Positions 1 through 6,217 of a DNA stretch of 6,702 nt are shown here, piece after piece. This DNA comes from Verrucomicrobiales bacterium (GTDB lineage: Bacteria > Verrucomicrobiota > Verrucomicrobiia > Verrucomicrobiales > DEV007), in the NCBI GenBank assembly GCA_003232855.1, contig QIKC01000100.1, positions 1-6,702 on the forward strand. Reading direction: 5' to 3'. The notes under the pieces are model-generated. The model had not been told where the DNA came from. It ran no database searches and saw only the letters and a program-made list of their open reading frames with translations. The position numbers and the translations under genes are program-made. Numbering within the stretch: position 1 is the stretch's first letter; each line of letters begins with the position of its first letter.

Positions 1-308
1 ACGTCGCCGACGGCATCGAAGGCACCACCCGCGCCCTCGACCTTTCCGGCGGGCAGTTCGGCGACCATTTTTTCGAACTCAACATCGACATTCTTTTTGG
101 CAAAGACCACCTCACCGACGTATTTGATGGTCAGCACCATGCCGCCGTTGACCAGTCCGTAGAGGGCGCCAAAGAAGATGCCCAAACCGAAGCGCATCTT
201 ATACGGACGCAGATAACCAGCGAGCTGCCGGTAGGGACCCATCGCCACTTTGAAAAATTCGAGGGTCGACATCTTGGCGATGTCTTTGCGGGAAATCTTT
301 TTCATCAT
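1..308 (-). CDS. ABC transporter, MsbA-like, N-terminal fragment (runs off the window)
   Basis: The reverse strand reads an open frame of 102 codons from 308 to the window edge, starting MMKKISRKDIAKMS. It has a basic, amphipathic N-terminus, then 'YRQLAGYLRPYKMRFGLG' leading into one hydrophobic segment at about residues 39-63. A 'YLRPYK.RF' stretch just before the first membrane helix is typical of ABC exporters of the MsbA/lipid-flippase type, which carry lipid A-core across the inner membrane. The ATP-binding domain lies outside the window, so the family call rests on this N-terminus and on context. The stop of the upstream glycosyltransferase overlaps this start as ATGA (TGA at 307-305, ATG at 308-306), so the two are probably translationally coupled. 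ATG at 305-303 is an alternative start. Residues 70-102 are polar and probably form the first periplasmic loop, which is longer than usual for MsbA. Another polytopic membrane protein remains possible. Confidence 0.6.
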   Translation of the reverse strand, partial: MMKKISRKDIAKMSTLEFFKVAMGPYRQLAGYLRPYKMRFGLGIFFGALYGLVNGGMVLTIKYVGEVVFAKKNVDVEFEKMVAELPAGKVEGAGGAFDAVGD

Positions 309-1302
309 TGCTGCGCTTCAGAGGCGCGGGCGGTATCCATAGCACGGATGACGGCGTCGGTCGAAAGCTCGTCCATCGGCGCACTTCGGTGCTTAAGGAT
401 GAAGGAGTTAAGAGGGTCGTTCTGGCCCGCTAGGGCGATCACCGCCCGCCGGTGACGCGGTCGCCAGTGGTAGGGATTGGTCGGCCCATAGAGCACGACT
501 TGCGGTTTTCCAAAGCCCGCAGCCAGATGCATGGCCGCAGTATCGACCCCCAGCGCCAATTCGCAGCGGGCGATCACCGCCGCCAGTTCGATCAGGCTCA
601 AGCGCCCAGCCAAATCGATCACCGGGCGCGCGGTGGCCGCTTTGATCGCGTCGAGGTGCGCCCGCTCGAACGGGTCGGCGGCGCCGGTCAACACCACCGG
701 CAGGTCACGCCCAACGCATCGACCACCTCCGCCCAGCGCTCGGCGGGCCAGTATTTTTCCTCGCGCGCGGTTCCCGGATGGATCAACGCGAAAGGCTCCG
801 ATGGACAAAGCGCCGCCGCACGAACAGCGGCAGCGGCGGGAATGTCCGGCGACCACGAAACAGGCTCAGCCTCGATCCCCGCAGCGGCGAGCAGCGCGTG
901 ATGGTAATCAACGGTATGCAACGCACGCACCGACGCCTCACTCTGCACGTCGAAAAGCCGTCGCCGCCAGCGCGACTTCGCAGCCAGCTTCGCATAGGTA
1001 GCGCGTCGCCGCGCGCCGCAAACCCTCGCCATCAACGCCGAGCGATCACTGCCACCAAAATCGAGACAAAGGTCGTAACGACCGGTGAGCAACGTTTTCC
1101 ACAAACCGGTGTTCAGCTTCCCCTTCCGATAGATCAACACCCGATCGACACCGGGCACCAACTCGGCGAGCCCACCCGCCGCGCCGGCCGCGACCAGCGT
1201 CACCTGCGCATCCGGGCGCGCCGCACGCAGCGCAGCCAGCGTCGGGAAAGTCAGGATCAAGTCGCCGATGCGCTTGAGCTGGAGGACGAGGATACGCTCC
1301 AT
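305..1302 (-). pseudogene. Glycosyltransferase family 9 (heptosyltransferase-like), interrupted by one frameshift
   Basis: Two minus-strand frames join into one family 9 glycosyltransferase of about 332 residues, the usual length. This family (WaaC/WaaF/WaaQ) transfers heptose from ADP-heptose to the lipopolysaccharide core on the cytoplasmic face of the inner membrane. Frame one (1302 to 688) starts MERILVLQLKRIGDLILTFP, the typical N-terminal Rossmann strand and loop, and reaches HPGTAREEKYWPAERWAEVV, the start of the donor-binding half. It then hits TGA at 690-688. Frame two resumes at 'DLPVVLTGAADPFE' and carries 'LAGRLSLIELAAVIARC' and 'GVDTAAMHLAAGFGKP', the conserved C-terminal donor-site block, ending at 305. 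The break lies near 700-725. Restoring one base, for example a second C giving GGC CGT GAC, would yield 'ALGRDLPVVLTG'. No slippery heptamer is visible, so a real mutation or a sequencing error is likelier than programmed frameshifting. The gene overlaps the ABC transporter start by four bases. Confidence 0.85.
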
Positions 1303-1432
1303 CAGAGTGCGCGAATGACGCCCGGAATAACGCCCGGCGCAAGCCTCCGAGCCTCAATAAATTATTCGCGCCCATTCTATTAGTGGCTGTCGGGTTATAG
1401 ATAGATGCACACGCGGAAAATACGGGTTAGGG
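1303..1432. promoter_or_regulatory. Divergent intergenic region with AT-rich promoter-like boxes
   Basis: This 130-base gap lies between the starts of the minus-strand glycosyltransferase and the plus-strand rlmB, so it should hold promoters for both. It contains the most AT-rich stretch nearby, around 1353-1406. On the minus strand TATAAC (complement of 1394-1399) matches five of six -10 consensus bases. On the plus strand TATAGA (1396-1401) is a weaker box. Neither has a convincing -35 element at 16-18 bases, so the exact promoters are not assigned. No terminator or operator-like palindrome was seen. Confidence 0.3.
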
Positions 1433-2005
1433 GTGCGCGTGGCCAAACACTCTCGCTCAACCGGCAAACGCAAACACGCCCATTCCGAAAACCCGACGCG
1501 CAAGAAATCCGTGCGCGAGGAAGATTTGCTCCCCATCGTCACCGCGACGGAAAACCCGCTGCTGCTGGTGCTCGACCACGTGCAAGACCCGCACAACCTC
1601 GGCGCCTGCCTACGCACCGCCGACGCCGCAGGCTGCTGCGCAGTGATCGCTCCGAAAGACCGCTCGGCTCCCCTCAACGAAACAGTGCGCCGGGTAGCCT
1701 GTGGCGGCGCCGAATCCGTCCCCTACATCCAAGTCACCAACTTGGCGCGCACCATGCGCACCCTAAAAGACGCCGGCATTTGGTTCGTCGGCACCTCCGA
1801 CAAGGGCAAACAATCACTCTACGAGATCGACCTCAAAGGCGGTATCGCCCTAGTAATGGGCGCCGAAGGCGAAGGCCTGCGACGGCTCACCGAGGAAAAC
1901 TGCGACTTCCTCGCCAAAATCCCGATGGCCGGGGCAGTAGAATGCCTCAACGTCTCAGTCGCCACCGGCGTCTGCCTGTTCGAGGCCATGCGGCAGCGCA
2001 CCTGA
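1433..2005 (+). CDS. rlmB: 23S rRNA 2'-O-ribose methyltransferase RlmB-type (TrmH/SpoU family), short form
   Basis: This is a SpoU/TrmH (SPOUT) methyltransferase that uses S-adenosylmethionine to methylate a ribose 2'-OH. The closest family I recognise is RlmB, which makes Gm2251 in the 23S rRNA P loop. Motif 1 is '[16 protein letters not shown]' (residues 52-67; N55 and R61 are the usual key residues). '[17 protein letters not shown]' and 'VTNLARTMR' follow E. coli RlmB closely. Motif 2 is '[15 protein letters not shown]' (E145). Motif 3 is '[19 protein letters not shown]' (171-189). Two things are odd. At 190 residues it is shorter than E. coli RlmB (243), because a basic tail of about 42 residues replaces the N-terminal L30e-like RNA-binding domain. 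The motif 3 serine ('SLNVSVA' in relatives) is cysteine 171. The frame starts with GTG at 1433. GTG at 1439 (MAKHSRSTG) is perhaps better, since AGGGG at 1429-1433 sits five bases before it. There is no ATG upstream in frame after TAA at 1358. Confidence 0.93.
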   Translation: MRVAKHSRSTGKRKHAHSENPTRKKSVREEDLLPIVTATENPLLLVLDHVQDPHNLGACLRTADAAGCCAVIAPKDRSAPLNETVRRVACGGAESVPYIQVTNLARTMRTLKDAGIWFVGTSDKGKQSLYEIDLKGGIALVMGAEGEGLRRLTEENCDFLAKIPMAGAVECLNVSVATGVCLFEAMRQRT

Positions 2006-2144
2006 TCCCAGCTCCCCATGCCGATTTCGCAAAAAATTCTGAATACCGGGAACAACCACCCGTCAAACAGCTATGCCTCATCCCCCGCGCAGCCCAAGAA
2101 CACTCCCGCGTCGCTATTCCTCCCAATAGCGCGCGAAGGATCAC

Positions 2145-2179
2145 GCCATCGGCGCCCCTTCACCGGGGCGCCGTTTGGC
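2145..2179 (+). terminator. Strong GC hairpin, possible rlmB terminator or leader structure
   Basis: Bases 2150-2158 (CGGCGCCCC) pair perfectly with 2165-2173 (GGGGCGCCG) around the loop TTCACC. GCCA at 2145-2148 can pair with TGGC at 2176-2179, extending the stem by four pairs past a small bulge. Only TT(T) follows the main stem, so it lacks the long U tract of a classical intrinsic terminator. It lies 140 bases after the rlmB stop and 90 bases before the sigma factor start, so it may end rlmB transcripts or insulate the two genes. Confidence 0.4.
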
Positions 2180-2220
2180 GTGTAACCCCCACCGCTTTTG
2201 CTGCCCCCCTTTCTCCACGG

Positions 2221-2250
2221 TTGACGGCACGGCCATCTTGCGAAGATATT
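2221..2250 (+). promoter_or_regulatory. Sigma-70-like promoter for the sigma factor gene
   Basis: TTGACG (2221-2226) matches five of six -35 consensus bases, and GATATT (2245-2250) matches four of six -10 bases with an 18-base spacer. Transcription would begin near 2257-2260, only a few bases before the ATG at 2263. With no Shine-Dalgarno sequence upstream of that ATG, the message would be leaderless or nearly so. The assignment is by eye and the -10 box is not strong. Confidence 0.4.
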
Positions 2251-2262
2251 CTCCACATTAAT

Positions 2263-2979
2263 ATGGGCGAGAACAACGCAGCAACACAGAACCGAAGCAA
2301 AGAGATACAGCGCGTCGAAGCGGCGCTCACCGGCGACGAGGCAGCCGCCGCCGCCATCCGCAGCCCGCAGGCAAACGCCCAGATCGAAGCCATACTGCGC
2401 AACCGCGGCGCCAGCGCCACCGAAGCCGCCGACCTCACCGCCGACCTGTGGGCCGACTGCTTCGGCGAACGCGGCGGCCGCCGCCCACTGCTCGAAAAAT
2501 ACTCCGGCAAAGGCCCCCTCGGCGCGTTTTTAACCCGCACCGCCCTCAACCGGCTCATCGACTTCAAACGCCGCCAAAAATTTCGCGGCCAACTCCCCGG
2601 TGCCGCCGACCCCGACGCACTCGGCGACGCCTTCGACCGCCTGCCCGCAGAACCCGACGCCGATGACAGCGAAGACCGCCTAGTCGGCATGCTGCGCAAA
2701 GCGCTACTGGTAGCCTTCGCCAAAGTCGATCCCGAGAAACTAGCGATCATGAAACTGGTCAATATCCACCAGCTCGACCAAGGACAGGTAGCCAAAATGT
2801 GGGGCTGGAGCCAAAGCAAAGTCAGCAGAAGCATCAGCGCCGTCATGGTCGGCATCCGCGACGACACCATGGCCGAGCTGCAGCGCATCGACCCCTGGCT
2901 CGACCTACGCTGGGAGGATTTCATCTCCCTCTGCAAAGACTCAACCAACCTGTTCGGCGAACCCGAGAGCAACGCCTAG
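2263..2979 (+). CDS. RNA polymerase sigma factor, sigma-70 family (ECF-like)
   Basis: The product has 238 residues and no membrane segment, so it should act in the cytoplasm by directing RNA polymerase to a promoter set. Residues about 38-108 resemble sigma region 2: 'AADLTADLWADCFGE' and 'KGPLGAFLTRTALNRLIDFK' followed by basic 'RRQKFRG', the pattern of ECF-type region 2 ending in an R/K-rich DNA-melting helix. An acidic linker (about 115-138, rich in D, E, P and A) leads to a region 4-like helix-turn-helix at about 171-200 (Q173 to R200, including 'VAKMWGWSQSKVSRS'). The length exceeds a minimal ECF sigma (about 180) because of an N-terminal extension and a C-terminal tail ending PESNA. The frame is open far upstream through rlmB, but ATG 2263 is the first ATG after rlmB and directly follows a promoter-like sequence, so it was chosen. 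The target promoters are unknown. Region 2 is more diverged than region 4. Confidence 0.85.
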   Translation: MGENNAATQNRSKEIQRVEAALTGDEAAAAAIRSPQANAQIEAILRNRGASATEAADLTADLWADCFGERGGRRPLLEKYSGKGPLGAFLTRTALNRLIDFKRRQKFRGQLPGAADPDALGDAFDRLPAEPDADDSEDRLVGMLRKALLVAFAKVDPEKLAIMKLVNIHQLDQGQVAKMWGWSQSKVSRSISAVMVGIRDDTMAELQRIDPWLDLRWEDFISLCKDSTNLFGEPESNA

Positions 2980-3055
2980 AAAACAAAAAACAAAATCCGC
3001 CTGCATAGCCTCCCCCCCAGTTCGTCATCCCACCACCTCCCCAAAAAAAAGAACC

Positions 3056-3274
3056 ATGCCGAACGACATCACCATCATCGACGAATTCCTCCTCACCTTC
3101 GCCGCCGAAGTCGGTGGCCGCTCCACCGAGACCCTCAGCCCGGAACTCGAAGGACAGTTACAAAAACTCGGCGCCGGAAAACTACCAGAAACGGAACGCC
3201 CCGAAGTCTGCCGACAGCTGCTCACCAACGAAAGCGCCGTCAGCTTCCTCCTCGCCCAAGTGCCCGCCAACTAG
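3056..3274 (+). CDS. Small acidic protein next to the sigma factor, possible sigma regulator
   Basis: I do not recognise this 72-residue protein. It is acidic, has no membrane helix or signal peptide, and starts 76 bases after the sigma factor stop in the same direction, so it is probably co-transcribed. Its second half, 'LGAGKLPETERPEVCRQLL' then 'NESAVSFLLAQ' (about residues 38-68), has the helical 'G.L...ER..V...L' spacing seen at the start of zinc-binding anti-sigma domains. The His and the CxxC pair of that domain are absent, with a single cysteine at residue 52. A zinc-free anti-sigma or sigma-modulating role is therefore an inference from position and a weak motif. The A-rich stretch at 3042-3051 precedes the ATG and there is no clear Shine-Dalgarno. 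C-rich codon use matches its neighbours, which supports a real gene. Confidence 0.65.
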   Translation: MPNDITIIDEFLLTFAAEVGGRSTETLSPELEGQLQKLGAGKLPETERPEVCRQLLTNESAVSFLLAQVPAN

Positions 3275-3377
3275 GGAACCCGGCGCCTTGACCTCCGCCC
3301 CCAGCACCGGTAGCTTCCCCGCTGATCGCTAACACGCCCGCATACCCTCTCACCCGGGCGGCCCGATCAAACGCACT

Positions 3378-4085
3378 ATGAACACCGGATACGCCAACCC
3401 CTTCACCGTCGCCGACGCCACGCCCAACGCGCGCGTAGAGTTTATCAAAAAAACCTACCTGCATCTGGCCGGCGCGATCGGCGCCTTCATCGTCATCCAG
3501 GTACTACTGCTCAAAATCCCCGGCATCGAAAACTTCGCCACGACCCTAAGCCGCTTCTGGCTGCTCGTGATCATCGCCTTCATGGGCGCCGGCTACTTGG
3601 CCGACCGCTGGGCGCGCTCCGACTCCTCCCGCGCCCTACAGTACACTGGCCTCGGCTTCTACATAGTGGTTCAAGCCGTCATCTTCCTGCCCATCATGGT
3701 GATCGCCACCCGCTACGTCGATCCCACGGACAACGTCATCGCCAAAGCCGGCCTGATCACCGTTCTCATGGTCGCAGGCCTCACCGCCACCGCGTTCCTA
3801 ACCAAAAAAGACTTCTCATTCTTGCGTGGATTCCTCGTCGTCGGCATGTTCGTCGCCTTTGGCGCCATCGCCGCCGGCGTGCTGTTCGGGTTCAGCTTTG
3901 GCCTCTGGCTCGCCGCCGCCCTAGTGGTTCTGGCATCGGTGTCCATCCTCTACACCACCTCGAATATTATCCACCACTACAACACCGAGCAATACGTCGC
4001 CGCCTCGCTGGCACTGTTTTCTGGCGTCGCGATGCTCTTCTACCACGTCCTCATGATCGTCATGTCGTTCACCGGTAGGGACTGA
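3378..4085 (+). CDS. Bax inhibitor-1 (BI-1/YccA/YetJ) family inner-membrane protein
   Basis: The product has 235 residues with about seven hydrophobic segments (near 28-46, 60-78, 88-110, 122-141, 149-171, 173-192 and 205-230), the BI-1/TMBIM fold. Bacterial YetJ is a pH-sensitive calcium-leak channel, and YccA binds the FtsH protease. 'FLTKKDFSFLRGFLVVGMF' (140-158) and 'SILYTTSNIIHHYNTEQYVA' (189-208) align with the matching parts of B. subtilis YetJ ('KKDLSFLWSFLLV', 'LYILYDLNQIKHRHITEDLI'). The two aspartates forming YetJ's pH-sensing pair (D171 and D195) appear as T193 and G216 here, so the gating mechanism, or the activity itself, probably differs. The gene follows the small sigma-linked gene after 103 bases. 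TTGACC at 3288-3293 with a poor -10 (TAGCTT, 3311-3316) could be its own promoter. The start ATG lacks a Shine-Dalgarno, but the next in-frame ATG would remove the first helices. Confidence 0.92.
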   Translation: MNTGYANPFTVADATPNARVEFIKKTYLHLAGAIGAFIVIQVLLLKIPGIENFATTLSRFWLLVIIAFMGAGYLADRWARSDSSRALQYTGLGFYIVVQAVIFLPIMVIATRYVDPTDNVIAKAGLITVLMVAGLTATAFLTKKDFSFLRGFLVVGMFVAFGAIAAGVLFGFSFGLWLAAALVVLASVSILYTTSNIIHHYNTEQYVAASLALFSGVAMLFYHVLMIVMSFTGRD

Positions 4086-4229
4086 GAACGCCTCCCTCTC
4101 TCCCAAAAATCGCTGAAAACAGGGGCGCCGCAGGCATTCTCGACGCCCGCTCCCGCCCTCGACCGACCATACGCGGCACCCGGATTCCCCCTCTCCCAAG
4201 AAAAAACTGCCGCCCGCGCGTGTTTAGGG

Positions 4230-4259
4230 TTGAGTTCACCCACTCTGATCGGTAAGAAT
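4230..4259 (+). promoter_or_regulatory. Possible promoter for the three-gene envelope cluster
   Basis: In the 249-base gap after the BI-1 gene, TTGAGT (4230-4235) and AAGAAT (4254-4259), spaced by 18 bases, each match four of six consensus bases. This would give a leader of about 70 bases before the ATG at 4335. TATTTA at 4277-4282 is an alternative -10 without a good -35. The rest of the gap is C-rich and contains two 'CTCTCCCAA'-type pyrimidine tracts (around 4097-4105 and 4187-4199) but no gene I can support. Confidence 0.25.
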
Positions 4260-4334
4260 CAGCCCGGAAATATCCGTATTTAAAGCAATCCCAACTCCTT
4301 TCCCCTAGAAACTCCCAACCACACCCATACCGTT

Positions 4335-5327
4335 ATGTGGAAAACTCTTACGATTATCGCCATCCTTCTCGCCGGAACCAGTGCTGCCCTGCGCTATTCC
4401 AACAGCAAAACCGCAAAGCTCGAAACCGAACTCCTCGCCCGCTCGGAGGCGAACTTGGAGGCCGCCCAGGCTCACCTCGGCGACGCCATCGAACGCAGGC
4501 AAGAAACCAAAGCTTTGGCCGACGCCGACAGTAACACCGGCAGTAACGCCGACGTCACCAGAGAAAAAGCGGCTCTCGACACCGCCATCGAACAAAAAGC
4601 CGACAAGGAGTCCAATAAGAAACTCATCAAGGCGCAGATCATCGAGAAAAAAGAAAAACTCACCATTTTGGAGGATCACCTCAAGGAGATCGGTGACATC
4701 GAAGCCGCAGTGAGCAAAAGTGAAACCTTGCAGATCGAAATGGCGACCGTGCGGCAGGAGTTGGCCATCGCGAAAGCGGCTTTCAAAAATATCATTCTCA
4801 CCCGCGAAGCGACCCAACAGCGCATCGCCGATATCAAAGTAAGAGAAGCCATGCAGGTCAGCGGCCAGATGCGCTCCATCAACGCCCGCGTATCGCAGAA
4901 CCACAGCCAGTGGAACTTCGTCGTGATCAGCGCAGGTGGGCGTCAGGGAGTGAACGCGAACACCAAACTCGACGTCCTGCGCGGTGGCAGAGTGATCGGC
5001 AAGCTCAGGGTCACCAACCTCGAATCGAACCAGAGCGTCTGTGACGTGCTCTCCGTCATCGCTGGCGAAAACATCTCCACTGGCGACCGCGTCGTCGTCT
5101 CCAGCGACAGCAAATGGGATCCCTCCAAAAAAGTGACACAAGCCGCAGAACCCGCAGCCGCAGCCGCGACACCAGCAGCCGATACCACCGCGCCTCCGAT
5201 CGTGCCCGCCGCAGCCGACGATGACCCCTTCGGCCTCGATCCCGCACCCGACGCAGCCGACGACGACCCCTTCGGTCTCGATCCCGCGCCCGACGCAGCC
5301 GACGACGACCCCTTCGAATCCAACTAG
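4335..5327 (+). CDS. Membrane-anchored coiled-coil protein with MreC-like beta domain and acidic repeat tail
   Basis: No named family is certain for this 330-residue protein. Residues 4-19 are a hydrophobic N-terminal anchor (or uncleaved signal) after 'MWK', placing the rest in the periplasm. Residues about 25-175 are highly charged, rich in A, E, K and Q, and should form long coiled coils with a break near 62-74. Residues about 183-256 look all-beta: 'ARVSQNHSQWNFVVISAG', 'RQGVNANTKLDVLRGGRVIG', then 'ENISTGDRVVV'. The pattern W..VVI..G...GV......V...G..IG resembles the MreC beta-barrel domain and FlgT-type C-terminal domains. MreC itself has the same order (one membrane helix, coiled coil, beta domains) and scaffolds cell-wall synthesis. 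An Ala/Pro-rich linker (268-294) leads to acidic repeats at 295-330. The next gene encodes a relative 40 bases downstream. The ATG is followed directly by the anchor, which supports this start. A scaffold or envelope-assembly role is inference. Confidence 0.85.
   Translation: MWKTLTIIAILLAGTSAALRYSNSKTAKLETELLARSEANLEAAQAHLGDAIERRQETKALADADSNTGSNADVTREKAALDTAIEQKADKESNKKLIKAQIIEKKEKLTILEDHLKEIGDIEAAVSKSETLQIEMATVRQELAIAKAAFKNIILTREATQQRIADIKVREAMQVSGQMRSINARVSQNHSQWNFVVISAGGRQGVNANTKLDVLRGGRVIGKLRVTNLESNQSVCDVLSVIAGENISTGDRVVVSSDSKWDPSKKVTQAAEPAAAAATPAADTTAPPIVPAAADDDPFGLDPAPDAADDDPFGLDPAPDAADDDPFESN
5217..5324 (+). repeat. In-frame 42-base tandem repeat encoding acidic DDDPF units
   Basis: Two full 42-base units (5217-5258 and 5259-5300) and a partial third (5301-5324) each begin GAC GAY GAC CCC TTC. 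They encode DDDPFGLDPAPDAA twice and then DDDPFESN at the C-terminus of the preceding protein. The two full units differ at three bases (GAT/GAC, GGC/GGT, GCA/GCG), all synonymous third positions. This indicates duplication followed by selection on the peptide. Confidence 0.92.
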
Positions 5328-5367
5328 CCCCCCCCTCTCCCATCGAACGCCAAAGATCACCGAGACC

Positions 5368-6168
5368 ATGCCCAAACTCTTCCTCATCATCACTTCCGTC
5401 GCCCTCCTGGCCGCCGCCGTCTTCGGCATCAAGAACCGCAGCGACTTCATCGCCGAACGCAAAGAGCGCGCCGCCAACAACAAAAAAATCGACGCCATCC
5501 TCAGCAAGATCGAAAAAGAAGCCATCCCCGCCCTCAAAGGTGACGACGGCGCCTTCGAACAACTGTGGAAAACGGACAACCTGCTGGCACAACACCAGGC
5601 TGACCTCGAGCAGACGAAAATCAATATCGCCAAGTTGGACGCCGAGATCAACAAGCTCAACGGGCAGATGGCACCCCTCGATAGCCAAATCGCTAAAATC
5701 GACTCCGTCATCGAAGAGCTGAAAGAAAAGTTCCCCGGCGTCACCCCGAAAAACGTCGGAACGATCATCCAGCAACTCGAATCCGATCTCGACGACGCCA
5801 AACAAGAACTCACCGCCAAACAGGGCGAAGTGGAAATCGCCTCCAAGAAATTTGTCAACCACGAGGCACAAATCGAACGCGGTCAAGTGAGTCAGGCCAG
5901 ACGCCTAACACGCATCCAACGCAACGCCACCGAGGGCGTCATCACCGCCGTCAACCTCGACTGGGGTTTCGTCGTCGTGAACATCGGTTCGCGCCAAGGA
6001 GTCTCCGCCGATTCGACCCTCATCGTCAAACGCGGCGGCTCGCGGATCGCCGACCTCAGTATCGTCTCGGTCAAACCGGGAGTCACCGTCGCCAACATCC
6101 GCCAGAAGTCACTCAGCGGCGTCGTCCAGCCCGGCGACCACGTAATTTTCAAGAGCGTCGCCCAGTAG
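5368..6168 (+). CDS. Membrane-anchored coiled-coil protein with MreC-like beta domain (paralogue of the gene before it)
   Basis: This 266-residue protein repeats the layout of its upstream neighbour. It has an N-terminal hydrophobic anchor (residues 4-21), a basic stretch, coiled-coil-prone segments (about 26-52, 68-122 and 132-172), and a beta domain at about 188-262. The domains align by eye: 'WGFVVVNIGSRQGVSADSTL' then 'VKRGGSRIADLSI' and 'VVQPGDHVIF' here, against 'WNFVVISAGGRQGVNANTKL', 'LRGGRVIGKLRV' and 'ISTGDRVVV' in the other protein. It lacks the acidic tail. A proline-containing break ('EKFPGVTPKN', 120-129) splits the coil. The frame is open from 5221, but that part is the shadow of the upstream repeat. 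ATG 5368 places the anchor at the N-terminus and leaves a 40-base gap, so it was chosen. Tandem duplication and joint action, perhaps as a mixed coiled-coil oligomer in the periplasm, are inferred. The exact function is unknown. Confidence 0.87.
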   Translation: MPKLFLIITSVALLAAAVFGIKNRSDFIAERKERAANNKKIDAILSKIEKEAIPALKGDDGAFEQLWKTDNLLAQHQADLEQTKINIAKLDAEINKLNGQMAPLDSQIAKIDSVIEELKEKFPGVTPKNVGTIIQQLESDLDDAKQELTAKQGEVEIASKKFVNHEAQIERGQVSQARRLTRIQRNATEGVITAVNLDWGFVVVNIGSRQGVSADSTLIVKRGGSRIADLSIVSVKPGVTVANIRQKSLSGVVQPGDHVIFKSVAQ

Positions 6169-6217
6169 CCCGTTCACCGCCTCTCGCCGCAACAAACCTA
6201 TCACCAGACCATCGACG

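Noticed and set aside
452..1383. Overlapping plus-strand frames opposite the glycosyltransferase (149, 156 and 201 codons)
   Set aside because: Their Arg/Gln/Ala-rich composition is typical of reverse frames of G+C-rich genes. The minus strand has clear family 9 motifs.
1405..2262. Open plus-strand frame upstream of and in phase with the sigma factor, giving a 524-codon reading
   Set aside because: It overlaps rlmB in another frame, reads as Arg/Pro-rich nonsense, and becomes sigma-like only after ATG 2263.
2160..2972. 270-codon minus-strand frame opposite the sigma factor
   Set aside because: Serine- and arginine-rich shadow without a recognisable domain. The plus strand carries a sigma factor with a helix-turn-helix.
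5301..5324. C-terminal DDDPF resembling the acidic DDDIPF tip of single-stranded DNA-binding protein
   Set aside because: The motif is not at the extreme C-terminus, lacks the Ile, and the protein has an N-terminal membrane anchor that places it in the periplasm.
5221..5367. Upstream extension of the second coiled-coil gene to an ATG at 5221
   Set aside because: The extension is the +1 shadow of the acidic repeat (T/P/S-rich) and would place residues before the membrane anchor. ATG 5368 fits the architecture.
4305..5886. Long open frames on the minus strand (517 and 276 codons) opposite the two coiled-coil genes
   Set aside because: They are low-complexity mirror frames (runs of G, V, F, S and R) caused by biased G+C-rich codon use. 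The plus-strand proteins have signal anchors, coiled coils and paralogous domains, and the antisense frames show no domain.
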